Shown here in pieces: positions 1 to 10,613 of a stretch of DNA of 64,000 bases. Numbering within the stretch: the first letter of the stretch is position 1; every line of letters starts with the position of its first letter. This stretch comes from Paralithodes platypus. Lineage: Eukaryota; Arthropoda; Malacostraca; Decapoda; Lithodidae. Where the stretch lies: positions 42,190,598 to 42,254,597 of the forward strand of contig CM064523.1 in the NCBI GenBank assembly GCA_032716605.1. Direction: 5' to 3'. The notes below the pieces were generated by a model. It did not search any database. It was not told where the DNA came from and saw only the letters and a program-made list of their open reading frames with translations. Both the position numbers and the translations under genes were made by a program.

Positions 1-150
1 GTTATAGCAGATTGAACTCTGGAGGGTATTGGTGTTTTTTGTTCGGCTGGCAGTACTCAGGGGTTGGGATCGTGTGTTTCCGTTGTGGCAGCGAGCCGTA
101 TTAGAGTCCTGATTGAGAGCCCTTGTGTACCCGAGTGCCAGGTCGTAACA
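1..150. other. Unidentified stretch, possibly the 3' end of an LTR
   Basis: No reading frame is recognised. The stretch ends in tcgtaaca at 143-150, immediately before a truncated LINE. The same ending closes the LTR candidate near the other window edge (63885-63892), and tcataaca or tcgtaaca closes the Gypsy-type LTRs here when read on their coding strand. An LTR terminus cut by the window start is possible, but the stretch is otherwise dissimilar to those LTRs. Confidence 0.2.
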
Positions 151-1503
151 CTAGTGATTGAAAAGATGCGAACATTACGCCGATATACAAGAAGGGTAGC
201 AAGGCCAAAGCGAGTAATTACATACCAATTAGTCTAACTTGAATTGTAGGAAAAATCATGGAAAAAATCCTTAGAGATAAGATAGTAGATTACCTCGAAT
301 CAAACAACCTAATCAAAATAGTCAACACGGTTTTAGATCAAATAAGTCATGCCTAACAAATTTGATTGAATTTTATAACAAACTATTCACATATAACGAC
401 ATGACGAAATCACTAGATATAATCTTCTTGGACTTTCAAAAAGCTTTCGACAAGGTGCCTCACCGAAAACTATTGGCTAAACTGGAGAGGATAGGTATCA
501 GAGGTGAAATTCATTCTTGGATAAAACAAAATGGCTTACAGACAGAAAACAGAGAGTGGTGATAAATGGAGTGGAATCGGAGTGGGAGCCTGTCACTAGT
601 GGAGTACCACAGGGTTCAGTCCTTGGACCGGTCCTGTTTCTCATTTACATTAACGATATTGATGTAGGGGTAAACAACACCATTTCCAAATTCGCCGACG
701 ATACAAAAATAGGAAATACAGTCCTGAACGAAGATGATAGAAATGCGTTGCAATCTGATTTAAACAAGATATCAGAGTGGTCGAAAAAATGGCAGATGCC
801 CTTCAATGTCGATAAATGTCAGGTGCTGCAGGTTGGTAGCAGAAATATGAAATACAAATACGAAATCAATGGCAAACAAATAAAAACCGCAACGGTAGTA
901 AAAGACCTAGGGGTACTAATATCTGAAAACCTAAAAACTTCCGACCAATGTATAGCAGCTGCAAATAAGGCAAACATAGCATTGGGCTTTATTAAACGAA
1001 AATTTACATATAAACATGAGAACGTAATAGTGCCACTGTTCAAAAGTATGGTGAGGCCCCACCTTGAATATGGTGTGCAGTTCTGGTCACCTTATCTGAT
1101 CAAGGACATTGTAAGACTCGAGTCAGTACAGCGTAGAGCGACGAAGATGATACCCTCATTAAGAAATAAATCATATGAAGAAAGACTTAAACGATTGAAC
1201 CTGTTCTCATTAAAAAAGAGGAGGTTGAGGGGTCAGCTTATTGAGTGCTTTAAGATACTAAAAGGTTTCGACAAAGTCGTCGATGTAAATGCACTATTCA
1301 CATTAAACAATACTAATCAAACTCGCAGAAATGGAATGAAATTAAAAACCAAAAAGGCAAACCTAGATGTCACAAAGAGTTTCTTCACCTACAGTGTGGC
1401 GACAGAGTGGAATAAACTACCAGCGAGAGTGGTGGAGAGCGACACAATAAACGCTTTCAAGGCAAGGTTTGACCTCTATCTGCAAAGGGCTGGGGTGATA
1501 TGA
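151..1503 (+). pseudogene. 5'-truncated CR1-like LINE, reverse transcriptase to C-terminus
   Basis: This is the 3' half of a non-LTR retrotransposon. Translation gives the RT fingers (ANITPIYKKGSKA), then [12 protein letters not shown] around 430-465, SGVPQGSVLGP around 597-630, the catalytic FADDTK box around 690-705 and the usual thumb and C-terminal LINE tail to the stop at 1501-1503. It is dead. There is TGA for Trp at 157-159, another TGA in the LT-IV segment near 240, a 1-nt frameshift near 321 and a 2-nt insertion near 530 that shifts the frame between the 362-562 and 517-1503 segments. The 5' truncation begins at the conserved D-W-K of the RT. The protein is similar to, but clearly diverged from, the CR1-like copies at 39.1 and 41.9 kb. 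The clade name is an inference from motif style. Confidence 0.85.
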
Positions 1504-1643
1504 AAAAAAAAAAAAAAAAAAAAATGTATGTATGTATGTGTATGTGTGTGTGCACTGTACAGTATGTATATATATATATGTATATTATATATACTGTATA
1601 TATATATGTATGTATGTATGTATGTGTATATGTGTATATATGG

Positions 1644-1679
<36 letters not shown>

Positions 1680-1756
1680 TGTAAGGCCAGACTGCCTAGT
1701 AAGGACCTTGAGGTCTGTGTGGTCTGTGTATATATGTAGCTCTCTCTCTCTCTCTC
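1501..1756. repeat. A-run, TATG and TA microsatellites, short CT tract at a LINE 3' end
   Basis: About 20 A directly follow the LINE stop codon. (TATG)n and (TA)n tracts continue to 1676, and a (CT)n tract lies at 1739-1756. An A-run at the LINE end is expected from target-primed reverse transcription. The 79-residue ORF over the tracts is low complexity and not a gene. Confidence 0.85.
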
Positions 1757-2165
1757 ACTGTGCCAGCTGCTGACCCAGACCAGACCAGATGGCTGGAGTA
1801 AAATAGGAAATAAGAGTAATTGGACAGAGGAAGAACAAACTGAGAAATGAGAAGTACAGTAGAAGACTGAACGTTCTCGGGCTCAACCAAGTTGCTTCAT
1901 TGACCCACTTCCCTGTGAATGAGGTTATATAGTAATCTTATCACAGGAAACTGTACTGTGTGTATTGAGTTCATGATCAGTAAAATAGATCCATGTTGCA
2001 GATGGCCAAGGCACTGATATGTTGTTCCCATTAGTAACTGAAAATGGTGCGTTGATAGACGATTGCCATTGATCATCATGATTATCATCCAGGATTAGAG
2101 AATGTCTATACGTAAATTCCATTAAGCTAATAATCATAAAATAATGATCCAGTGATCTTCATTGC
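1757..2165. other. No recognisable feature
   Basis: Short overlapping minus-strand ORFs (60-70 codons) lack any recognisable motif. Nothing else was seen. Confidence 0.6.
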
Positions 2166-2241
2166 GCGGCTCGCGAGCCAGTGGCGGCTCGCGATGACCT
2201 GATTGGCGGCTCGCAAGAGAGGAGAGAGAGAGAGAGAGAGT
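2166..2241. repeat. Three gcggctcgc direct repeats followed by a (GA)n tract
   Basis: The 9-mer occurs at 2166-2174, 2184-2192 and 2206-2214. A GA microsatellite (about 2218-2240) then abuts the (TA)n tract into which the foldback element inserted. Confidence 0.7.
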
Positions 2242-2265
2242 TATATATATATATATATATATACC

Positions 2266-2844
2266 CAGGGTGTTCCAGTAATGCTTTTCATAAATTATAT
2301 GGTGGACTCATCAGACAAAAATAAGAATAAATTACTCTATGAACATGAGGTTGAGTATTTATAATAACAGAGTTATTACACGATTTAAGTTAACGATAGA
2401 TACAATGCCATTCAGTCCAAGGGGTAATGTTGCCATTTTAGTGAATTATATCCATTTGGCCTTCGCTATCGCTTGCTAGCCTCAAGATAGTGAGCAGTAG
2501 CGATCTGACTTTTCGGTAGAAAAATATGTCCGGCTTCGCCGGATTTCATATTTCTACCGAAAAAAATCAGCTCGCTACCGCTCGCTAGCCTGAAAAGAGA
2601 ACGCCGATTGGATACAAAACTATCTTGAGGCTAGCAAGCAATAGCGAAGGCCAAATGGATATAATCCACTAAAATGGCAACATTACCCCTTGGACTGAAT
2701 GGCATTGTATCTATCGTTAACTTAAATCGTGTAATAACTCCGTTATTATAAATACTCAACCTCATGTTCATAGAATAATTTATTTTTATTTTTGTCTGAT
2801 GAGTCCACCATATAATTTATGAAAAGCATTACTGGAACACCCTG
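2266..2844. mobile_element. Foldback (long-TIR) DNA transposon or MITE, hAT-like ends
   Basis: The two ends are inverted copies of each other, 2266-2490 and 2620-2844, each exactly 225 bp with about five mismatches and no indel. Terminal bases are CAGGGTGTTCC. The 8-bp direct repeat tatatacc lies immediately outside both ends (2258-2265 and 2845-2852). An 8-bp duplication and CAG-type ends fit the hAT superfamily, although the duplication sits partly in TA repeat DNA. The 129-bp centre carries no ORF but contains a second, nested hairpin (about 2510-2562) built on ttttcggtagaaaaatatg and a cggc-ttc-gccg stem. No transposase is present, so it would need trans-mobilisation. The superfamily is inferred; the inverted repeat and TSD are read directly. 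Confidence 0.85.
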
Positions 2845-2852
2845 TATATACC

Positions 2853-2862
2853 GGTATGTATA

Positions 2863-2893
<31 letters not shown>

Positions 2894-2894
2894 G
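2853..2894. repeat. (TA)n and T-run
   Basis: A TA dinucleotide tract followed by about 15 T lies just right of the foldback element. Confidence 0.8.
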
Positions 2895-3272
2895 TCTGCT
2901 TATCCTTGTGGCTTATTTGCCTTATGGCTTATGCGGCTCTCATTCTGAATATGTCCTGAACTTTTGACTCTCTTGAAAAAATTAGTGAATAACACATAAT
3001 GTTAATGCTCATGATAATCACATTAGACACGTCTCTTATCTCTCTGTATTGTCGAAATAGAATGTGACAATGGCATTTTGGCTATCGAAATGCATATCCA
3101 GTATGATTATAAATACAAACAGACTCCTGACAAAAGAAATGCCATTAGTATAGCCATATATGGACAACTGAAACATAAATTATTGAAATTTATATCTGCA
3201 GGATCTGTAATGTCATTCTTTATTGTATAGCAACACATGTCATTTTTGCAAGACAACTTCGAGGAATATCAG

Positions 3273-3303
<31 letters not shown>

Positions 3304-3528
3304 AAGTTAATGAAAGCTTACGCGGTATCTTAATAAGGGATATGTTCTGGGAATGTATGGAAGTACATAAAACAAAAAGTATGAACAACATATCAATAAA
3401 GGATAGCAATCTGTAAATGTTAATATAATAATCATGGCAAATGAGAGAAGATGCACATTTGGAAAAGCGATGGAGGCAATATTGTGACTAACGAACAATC
3501 AACGGATTTCACATTATTCATTGTATAT
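2895..3528. other. AT-rich DNA without recognisable gene; (TA)n at 3269-3301
   Basis: There is no supported coding region. The 63-codon minus-strand ORF at 3307-3498 shows no motif. Confidence 0.6.
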
Positions 3529-3872
3529 TGTAGTGGACCTCTTACTTACGATACTCGTAGACCATGCTCTGTGACCAATATAGCATGTTGCATGTACCTG
3601 ACGTAACCTCTACAGAGAGGCCGACGGTGTCCTAACTCTACCAACCAAGAATATAATCACCACAGGGCCCAACTGATCAGCACGACCTCATCAAACCCTG
3701 CACAATCTTTGCCGGGACGGACATAAGTGGAACAACTTTATGGTCGCCGTGTGCCGCTCTCTCACGAGTTTGCGGTGTGTTTGTTTCCATTGCTGGGAGG
3801 CCAAATATACTTTAATGTGCCTCGCTCGTATTTTTGTTTCTCATAAAGGGTTCAGGAGGCAACGTTGCTACA
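3529..3872. mobile_element. Probable solo LTR, 344 bp
   Basis: The segment begins TGTAG and ends CTACA, giving perfect 5-bp terminal inverted repeats with the TG...CA ends required by LTR-retrotransposon integrase. The 5-bp direct repeat tatat flanks both sides (3524-3528 and 3873-3877). There is no coding content, as expected for a solo LTR. The weak point is that tatat is common in this AT-rich DNA, and no second copy of this LTR is present in the window. Orientation and superfamily are undetermined. Confidence 0.5.
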
Positions 3873-4034
3873 TATATTAGCATTCCAATTGTTGTGACTG
3901 CTTTTGGAGTATTAGTAGGCGACAACTGCAATGGGTGATTTACAGGAGGGTCAATTGAGTGCGGAAAATCCTATGATTATGCCAAAAATGATATAAGTTA
4001 TATTATTGACTTTAGTGGATTTAAACAAACAATC

Positions 4035-4079
<45 letters not shown>

Positions 4080-5470
4080 CATGTATATATATTAAAATAC
4101 CGCGAAAACGCCAACAAGAGACATCGCCCGCACCCCTGAAGAAGGCGAAGACGAACACTCTCAACCAACGAGTCGCGGCGCTCGATCAAGTCACGCCGGA
4201 CCAAGGACAGAAGAGCTCACCGACGAGTCAACGCCCCAGTACACCAGGTCGGATCATCGGACATAATACCCCCACGAAGAGGAGGGTATTATTTAGCCAG
4301 CCATTCTGAAGCCGGTTGTACTCACTTCCTTGCAAATATGTATTTTGTTTTTTAGTAATGTCATCATGACCCTGTATACCAAAAATACACAGACGTTATG
4401 ATCAACCATGTATTTTTGTGTTTTCTGTTCTCTCCAACTCACGATATAACTAGGGGAAAATTGAGAAGTAGTAGTTAAGAAAAAACGCGTATCTTCACTA
4501 CCGAAGAAATCAATGCCAGATGAAACCATTATATGCCTGTATGAAAACTATGTTATGCAATAAGATGTGAACCTATACTTCAATAGATCCTGGAACACTG
4601 TTTTTCCACACATTGATACACATGCCTTTTTTTTACACTCTTCAACTAGTTTACTAGTTACACAAACCACACATGCTTCTTTCTATATAAGAATCCCCTG
4701 TAAATCATCGTCTCTAAGTAAAATAACGCGGGAGATCTGCCGCTCCCGCGCCCTGAGAGAGGGCGCCCTGTACGTTTAAATACCTGGTGTACACACAGGC
4801 CTACCAACACGAACCGGGAAGGTTAGATACGTACACACACCTAGAGTCACCACCATGCTGAGAGAGATTTACATAGTCTTATGCCTAAAATTACTGACAA
4901 CCAAGATCAGTAGTAAAACCCAGCCACCATCACCACAATAAGGAGGAAGAAGGAATAACGCTGTCTCGCACGCATCCTAGCCCTCAACTGTCCGGTGCAC
5001 ACGACACACCTTCAATGCACCCGACACCACCAATCCTCCCCGAGAACCAAAAACTCGGAATTCGTTCACTTCACTCACTATTATTGTTTTTCAGAGTTCT
5101 ATTGAAGTAATAGAAAGCCCCTATGAATTTATAATTTACCCTTGATGAAGTAGCCTACTCTAGGAACATAAATTGACCTTACTCATCACGCCACCACTGA
5201 GTATTGACCTTATATTGAAGGAGACCCTGACCAACAGTGTAAGAAGGGTTCAAAGACCCCATCTAGGATAACTCCCCATGCCCTTAGCATCCTAGAGGTA
5301 CCAGAGGAGGGCACTCAGTAATCCGCAATAACAATTCAGGATTTCTGAGGAAAGTCAAGCAACTTTGAGGCTTCAAAATCTCTGGGAAAGCCAACTCGTG
5401 AAGTCTTAGAATTACCCTCCATTCAGTTGGACTAACGGCTTGCCGAAAGCCCAAGCATACTGTCTGTGAG
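3873..5470. other. Unidentified sequence with a (TA)n tract
   Basis: A (TA)n tract lies at about 4036-4075. A GC-richer block follows at 4100-4290 and ends in a small imperfect palindrome (aataccccc...gagggtatt, 4265-4290). ORFs of 68-78 codons lack motifs. The segment 4740-5470 continues compositionally into the CTGCC-rich region and may be part of the same unidentified element. Confidence 0.5.
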
Positions 5471-5471
5471 T

Positions 5472-6330
5472 AAAACCCTATACTAGAGATCCTTGTTAGA
5501 CCCGGGCCTGCCTAGCTAACGTGGAGATCCTACTTAGGTGGTTACTAGTTAGTCTAGTGAAGAATGTGTACGGCCTGCCAATATTTCTTCTTAGACTACA
5601 AGTCCCTGTTAACTGAGTTCTGCCCAGGTACTGTCTCCGTCTGGCCTGCCAGAGAGACACACCTATACTGAGACAGCAACCCACAAACCCTATACTAGGG
5701 ATTTCGTTAGACCCGGGCCTGCCTAGCTAACGTGGAGACCCTACTTAGGCGGTGAGTATCTAGTCTAGTGGGAAAAGTGTACGGCCTGCCGAAACTTTCT
5801 CCTCAGACTTTAAGTTATCGATAGCTGTGGCCTGTCACAATAACTCTGTCTCTATCTGGCCTGCTAGAGAGGCATACAGCTATTGTGATAGGAACAACTT
5901 TCCTTCAGAGTTGGGAAAGTAGGATACCAGCCTGCCGCCCGGCTTGTCCATCTTGTTAAGGAAAGCCCACAACAGCACCATATCTAAAATAAGTTGAGAT
6001 AACAGCCTGCCGTCCTCAATATTCTCTAGAGTGGGAAGGTACCAGTGTCCTGATAGAAGAACTCTGTTGATGTCTGGCATGCCAGCGTGAACATAGTCCC
6101 GATTGTCAGGTTTCACTTTGTCTCGTAAAAAATAGAGAGAATCCGGCCTGCCGCCCTCTCTTTGTTTTACGGAGTCCAAGTGAACACTTGTACAGAAGTG
6201 TCCTTGTCGAAGAACTTTGTCGTCGTTCAGCCTGCCGACGTGACATAGGCTCCACCGCGAGGTTACATTTTCTATAGTGAAAAGTAGAGAGACTCCGGCC
6301 TGCCGCCCTCTCTATTCTTCACTATTTAAA
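5472..6330. repeat. Degenerate tandem repeat region rich in GCCTGCC
   Basis: A unit starting aaaccctatacta is present at 5473 and 5687. Its inner block cccgggcctgcctagctaac occurs at 5501 and again at 5712, a period near 211 bp. Further right a second, shorter period appears: ccggcctgccgccctctc at 6143 and 6295 (about 152 bp), each with a preceding agagaga block and an upstream gcctgcc or gcatgcc block. gcctgcc also occurs near 5932 and 6005. The 99-codon minus ORF (5880-6179) lies wholly inside these units and has no family motif, so I do not call it a gene. This could be an expanded untranslated region of an unrecognised retroelement or a decayed satellite. Confidence 0.6.
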
Positions 6331-8125
6331 GTGGACACTGCCACTCGGCACAGGTAGTCTCAAGCCTCTGAGACTGCTGTGTTAGAGACAGGGCTTGACG
6401 AGATACCCTCACGGGCACTCTGCAGAGACAAGTCCTTGGTGCACTGAGTCTGTGGTATACCATATGACTGTGTAACTTAAAGGTGAATTACAGGGATGAA
6501 CGAGAAAACGAAGATTAATGCAGGGTCATAACTTGGCATGTATATACTGTAATGTGTATATGGGCAATATCGATATAATTCCCTTAAACTCCAGAAAAAA
6601 ATACTAGTATAATGTCGTTGGCAACTTGGCGATCAGCTGGACAAGTTCAACTGATCTGGAGTGACGCCATTGTGTGGAGAGCCTAGTTTGTAAACAAGAC
6701 ATGCAGTCCTGGGCTGGCCGGTCTGTTTTTCGTAATTAATATCTTTCAATTCAATACTCAAGCTCTGCAAAAGGTCGAACAATGTCCTGAAGATGTGGTG
6801 CACATTTAGAAATAATCCCATCTTGCCAACAATAAACGCACAGCCAGTCTTTATGAGTGTTTTATCCTGGTCCAGAATCTAGGGAGGTCGGCTGTAAGGC
6901 CTATTTCTTAATGATAGTATCGTTTTCTGTTCAATTTATATATCGCAGTCCCTTGACCAGACAGTGGTGAAGCCAAATGTTGAGCTGTAAACATGCACTC
7001 TCATAAAGATCAGGGCAGACACTAATATCACTCACACTGAAATAACTGTGTTCGTCCGATATCGACCACATAAGACTCGATATTTAAGATCCTAGTCCGA
7101 GAGTACCTTAACAGGACTTCATCAACGGTTGATATACTGATCAGAACAGTCAAGTAGTTTCTCCTACCCCTGAAATACTCCCGTTAGTTCGGTATGGTGC
7201 CCAACAGTAATTCGCCAGACGGTTACTATATGTTACGGAGCCATACTTAAGATCTCAAGCCCAATCAACCCATCTGTAACTACTTCACACAACCGGCCCA
7301 CCTAGACGGCCTACGGGGAAGCAACCAACGAGAATCAACCACCTCCGGAAGTGTTCACCGGAGACGTCAATCGAGAAGTTACCACACCGGGAGACCAAGA
7401 GAAGAAGATAGATTGACAAAAAGTAGACAAGTGTCGAGTGAACGAAATAAACAGAGTTCCCCCAAAAGTGGCTTAAATTCTTATAAATCTGTACCAGTGT
7501 TAATAATTGGGTCCTAAAGCTACGAGTCGTACCCCCATACTGTACGAGTGATACGGACTAACAATCTGCCATCCAACAGGATACAATTTTAGCCAACTTT
7601 TGAGACGTCAGCGACTCTGCCAAAATTTACCAAAGTGCTTGAAAATATTTCAGACTCCACCATTGACTCTCCGTTTTCTATATAACCCAGCTGCATACCT
7701 ATTGGGGTACTTGACCTTGCACTTGAAACACCGTGACATTCCTGAAAGAAAGAGACAGTGGTCACTCCACTCCTAGAAACACTTCTCTACTGTCCACCCA
7801 ATTGTCTTAAAAACTATCTCAAAGATTAAGTGAAGTTGGTCAACAATACGTGTTCCCTATCTAGCTCCGCGACTGTGCTAGGAGTCAGTGATAATATTAA
7901 GTGCTATTCACTGGCAGTGATGCGTGTCCTTATGTTCTCAGTTCCAGATTATTTCTCCAATATAGTGCAAGAGAAATAAAGCTGTATTCTCAAACCATAT
8001 CTTGTGTGATATACTTATCCTCTGTTTTCCTTTCATTTTATATGTACGTATTTGAACTTGGAAGTCCTAGTGGAGTAGAACTCACCTATATCCAATTGTT
8101 AATCCTGCATAAAATCTGGGCATAA
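6331..8125. other. No recognisable feature
   Basis: Six-frame content is limited to short ORFs without motifs. The composition resembles the preceding repeat region up to about 7.5 kb. It could be the remainder of one unidentified large element spanning about 4.1-7.9 kb. Confidence 0.5.
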
Positions 8126-8144
8126 CATATATTATATATATACA

Positions 8145-8236
<92 letters not shown>
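8126..8236. repeat. (TA)n microsatellite
   Basis: A long TA dinucleotide tract interrupted by tacagtata and tacata variants. Confidence 0.9.
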
Positions 8237-8460
8237 GTGTTTTGGCTTGATAATGATAATAAAAATGTTCCTGTTCGCTTTGGTCTTCTTATTCATTGCT
8301 GCCTGTCAGATAAGTCGTTTATTGATTACCTAAGGCTAGTTTACGTTGTGCTAGTTTGAGTTTTTTTCCTTTCCAAATAGTTTATTCAACTAAGTCAGAG
8401 TTTCTTTTTCTCTCTTCATCCTGTCGTCTTCTGTTGATTAACTTGTATATTTCTGTTCTC
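8237..8460. repeat. ~220-bp interspersed repeat, copy 1
   Basis: It starts at the cttgataatga block and runs to the tatatttctgttc block. It matches 9130-9345 in the same orientation at over 90 percent identity by eye. Both copies sit directly after a (TA)n or T-run tract, which suggests that the tract belongs to the repeat. Confidence 0.8.
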
Positions 8461-8489
8461 TCTATTTCATCTCGCTTTGTTTTTATTTG

Positions 8490-8562
8490 CAAAAATGTCT
8501 CCGGCGAAGCTGAATTTCTCCATAAAATGCTGGCTCGCTATCGCTCGCCAGGAAAATATCGA
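8490..8562. repeat. Short copy of the shared CCGGCGAAG / GCTCGCTATCGCTCGCCAG module
   Basis: It contains atgtctccggcgaagc and ggctcgctatcgctcgccag followed by gaaaatatcgac. The same order of blocks recurs at 55.96, 56.52, 57.2, 59.6, 59.8 and 60.1 kb inside or beside TTAA-flanked MITEs. Confidence 0.7.
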
Positions 8563-8568
8563 CAAAAG

Positions 8569-9050
8569 AGGTGTGGCAGAGTGGTCTTGCCACTGGACTG
8601 GTAATCCAATGGACCCGGGTTCGAATCCCAATATGTCAATGGGAAGATATTATTGGGATGGAATTAGTGATGTACCTAGTTTCAGTGCATTACCACAGCA
8701 CACCGAAATGCCAAAAAAATACCCTCATTGTTCCCTGATTAAATAGCACTGTATGAATATTCCCATATTCAAAATATGCTACAGGGGGGCAATGCCTAGT
8801 GAGTTAATTGCTCAATAGGTGGCGTTCACAGAGTGAAGGTCCGAGTCTGGGGGATGATACTGTGAGGCACTGGGGCGAAGCGGCTTGAGAGATGGCGTTG
8901 CTTCGAGCCGTGAATGGGAACTTCGCATGTCTCACTCCCTAGACTGGAACAAGACCTCACGGGCCTCACCGTGTTCAGCGGTAGAGTGTGCAGGCTCTCA
9001 GCCTATGCCTGAGAGGGAGTAGTTGGAATATAGAAAAACAAATAAAAATA
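8569..9050 (+). mobile_element. tRNA-derived SINE, copy 1
   Basis: The head folds like a tRNA. It has an A-box-like tggcagagtgg (8574-8584), a B-box ggttcgaatcc (8618-8628) and tRNA-type spacing. A tRNA-unrelated body of about 400 bp follows, ending in an A-rich tail and (TA)n. The second copy at 58181-58665 aligns along the whole length, so this is a repeat family and not a tRNA gene. The head carries an internal RNA polymerase III promoter by family knowledge. The tail is AATAAA-like and A-rich, consistent with LINE-mediated mobilisation. The partner LINE is unknown. Confidence 0.85.
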
Positions 9051-9059
9051 AAAAAATTA

Positions 9060-9083
9060 TTATATATATATATATATACTGTA

Positions 9084-9123
<40 letters not shown>

Positions 9124-9129
9124 TTTTTG
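9060..9129. repeat. (TA)n followed by a run of about 24 T
   Basis: Simple repeats separating the SINE tail from the second ~220-bp repeat copy. Confidence 0.85.
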
Positions 9130-9345
9130 GGCTTGATAATGACACAATAAACATGTTCCTGTTCGCTTTGGTCTTCTTATTCATTGCTGCCTGTCAGATA
9201 AGTCATTTATTGATTACCTAAGGCTAGTTTACGTTGTGCTAGTTTGAGGCTTTTTCCTTTCCAAATAGTTTCTTCAACTAAGTCAGAGTTTCTTTTTCTC
9301 TCTTCTTCCTGTCGTCTTCTTTTGATTAGCTTGTATTTTTCTGTT
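9130..9345. repeat. ~220-bp interspersed repeat, copy 2
   Basis: Direct copy of 8237-8460. Similarity stops abruptly at about 9345, where the RTE element's 5' sequence begins, so this junction is a natural estimate of the RTE 5' end. Confidence 0.8.
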
Positions 9346-10088
9346 CATAATAATTTACCCCTGGGGGTAAGGGATTAGAATATGCCTCACGTGCCTTCTG
9401 TGTGTCGTAAGAGGCGACTAAAGAGGTTGAGTTGGTGGGCATGCGACCCCCACCAGGAAAAAAAATACGTAGCAGTGATAAACGAGCGACCGGCCTCGGA
9501 TGCGGACGGACCCTGTGTTGACGAGCCCCGACCGACTGTGGACGAGCCTGCGGACGTTCTGAGAGCGGGTACATTGAGCGTGGGTGGCATGAGTGATGGC
9601 ACGGAGGAGAGAGAGGTGCTGGAGGAGTTGGTGGGTGCCGGGCTGGATGTGTGAGGAGTGACGGAGGCCAGGTGGAGGGTTGCAGATGTGAGAGAGTGGG
9701 AGTGTGGAATGGGTGTGTGTGCTGGAGTGAGTGAGGGAGCAGCGAGAGGGGGTGCATGTTTGTTTGTAAGTAGCAAAGGGAAGGAGTGTGTAAGAGAATA
9801 TGGGTCTATGGGTTCAAGGATTGTGTGGGTGAGAATGAAAGTAGGAATATAAACGTGGGTGATTGTGTGTGTGTGTGTGCTCTGACAGAGGATAAACTTG
9901 TAAGAGAGAGAGAGAGAGGAGTTCTGGGTGAATGTGGAGGCGTGCCTGGATAAGTTTGACAAGAACGAAACAATATTTCTGATTGGGGATATGAATGGTA
10001 AGGTGGGTGATGGGAGGGTTGATGGAGTGGTGGGAGGGTGGGGGGTGCCGTCGGGGGTGAATGGGAATGGTGGTGCACTTGTGGACGT
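9346..10088 (+). pseudogene. RTE 5' leader and N-terminal endonuclease domain
   Basis: After a leader with the block gtcgtaagaggcgactaaag, translation shows an apurinic/apyrimidinic-type endonuclease. It reads LSVGGMSDGTEEREVLEEL near 9570-9630, GVTEARWR near 9657 (after a stop near 9652), a V-W-V-R-M-K strand near 9825, and FLIGDMNGKVGDG near 9980-10018 (the usual GDFN metal/catalytic loop, here GDMN). Stops near 9652 and 9850 and a frame shift near 9890 break it. The last residues (GALVDV) end at the BEL/Pao target site gacgt (10084-10088). This exon-like piece continues at 30566. Confidence 0.8.
10084..10088. other. Target-site duplication gacgt, left side of BEL/Pao insertion
   Basis: gacgt precedes the LTR's TG at 10089 and recurs directly after the distal LTR's CA at 30566-30570. 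The RTE reading frame is continuous across the site if one copy is removed. Confidence 0.85.
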
Positions 10089-10583
10089 TGTGAGAATTCG
10101 ATAGTAAACAAAGCGAAATTTACCTATAAACTCACAAGAGTTAACTTACTTTTATTGTTGATAGGGATGGATAGCTCAAGGATAGTGTTAGGGATAGATA
10201 GAAGGTATAGTGGCCACTAAGAGTTAAGAATTAGAGTGACTTAGCATGAAACAGGTGGTTGTATTGGAGCGGCTAGAAGGAGATCTTGATGAGTTCGTGG
10301 CTAAAGCGAGTCTGAGGTTTGTGGCGATGAACCCGCCAGTTCCGAGAATGACGCATGCGTAGTTATATTCCACCAATGCGTCATTTAACTAACTAAAAAG
10401 ATATACCGGATTGATTATAATGATAACCCGATATATTTATGGATAATAAACCCATAGAAACTTAATACGAAATAGTACATATCTTTTATAAAGATATATA
10501 AACTTAGCCTAATACTGGCACCTAATTTGAACTTCCAGTATGTTTACTTAACCTAAGCTGTCGAGTTACTTACGAGTCTCGAC
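10089..10583 (-). repeat. BEL/Pao LTR, unit 1 (3' LTR of the array)
   Basis: It starts tgtgagaattcgatag on the plus strand and ends at gagtctcgac. The final ca is altered in this copy, which continues caatatatacacc where the others read acattcccaccacc. Size is about 495 bp. The element is on the minus strand, so this is its 3' LTR. Confidence 0.85.
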
Positions 10584-10613
10584 CAATATATACACCACCA
10601 ATATATACATTAT

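Noticed and set aside
5880..6179. 99-codon minus-strand ORF as a gene
   Set aside because: It lies entirely within the degenerate tandem repeat and has no recognisable family motif.
5472..6330. CRISPR-like array
   Set aside because: The repeats are long, degenerate and irregularly spaced, and the DNA is clearly eukaryotic.
8570..8632. tRNA gene
   Set aside because: The A and B boxes are present, but the head is fused to a repeated body and occurs twice with the same flanks, as in a SINE.
9387..10111. Long minus-strand ORFs (up to 191 codons) opposite the RTE endonuclease
   Set aside because: They are shadows of the purine-rich RTE coding strand, with Ser/Pro/His-rich low-complexity translation.
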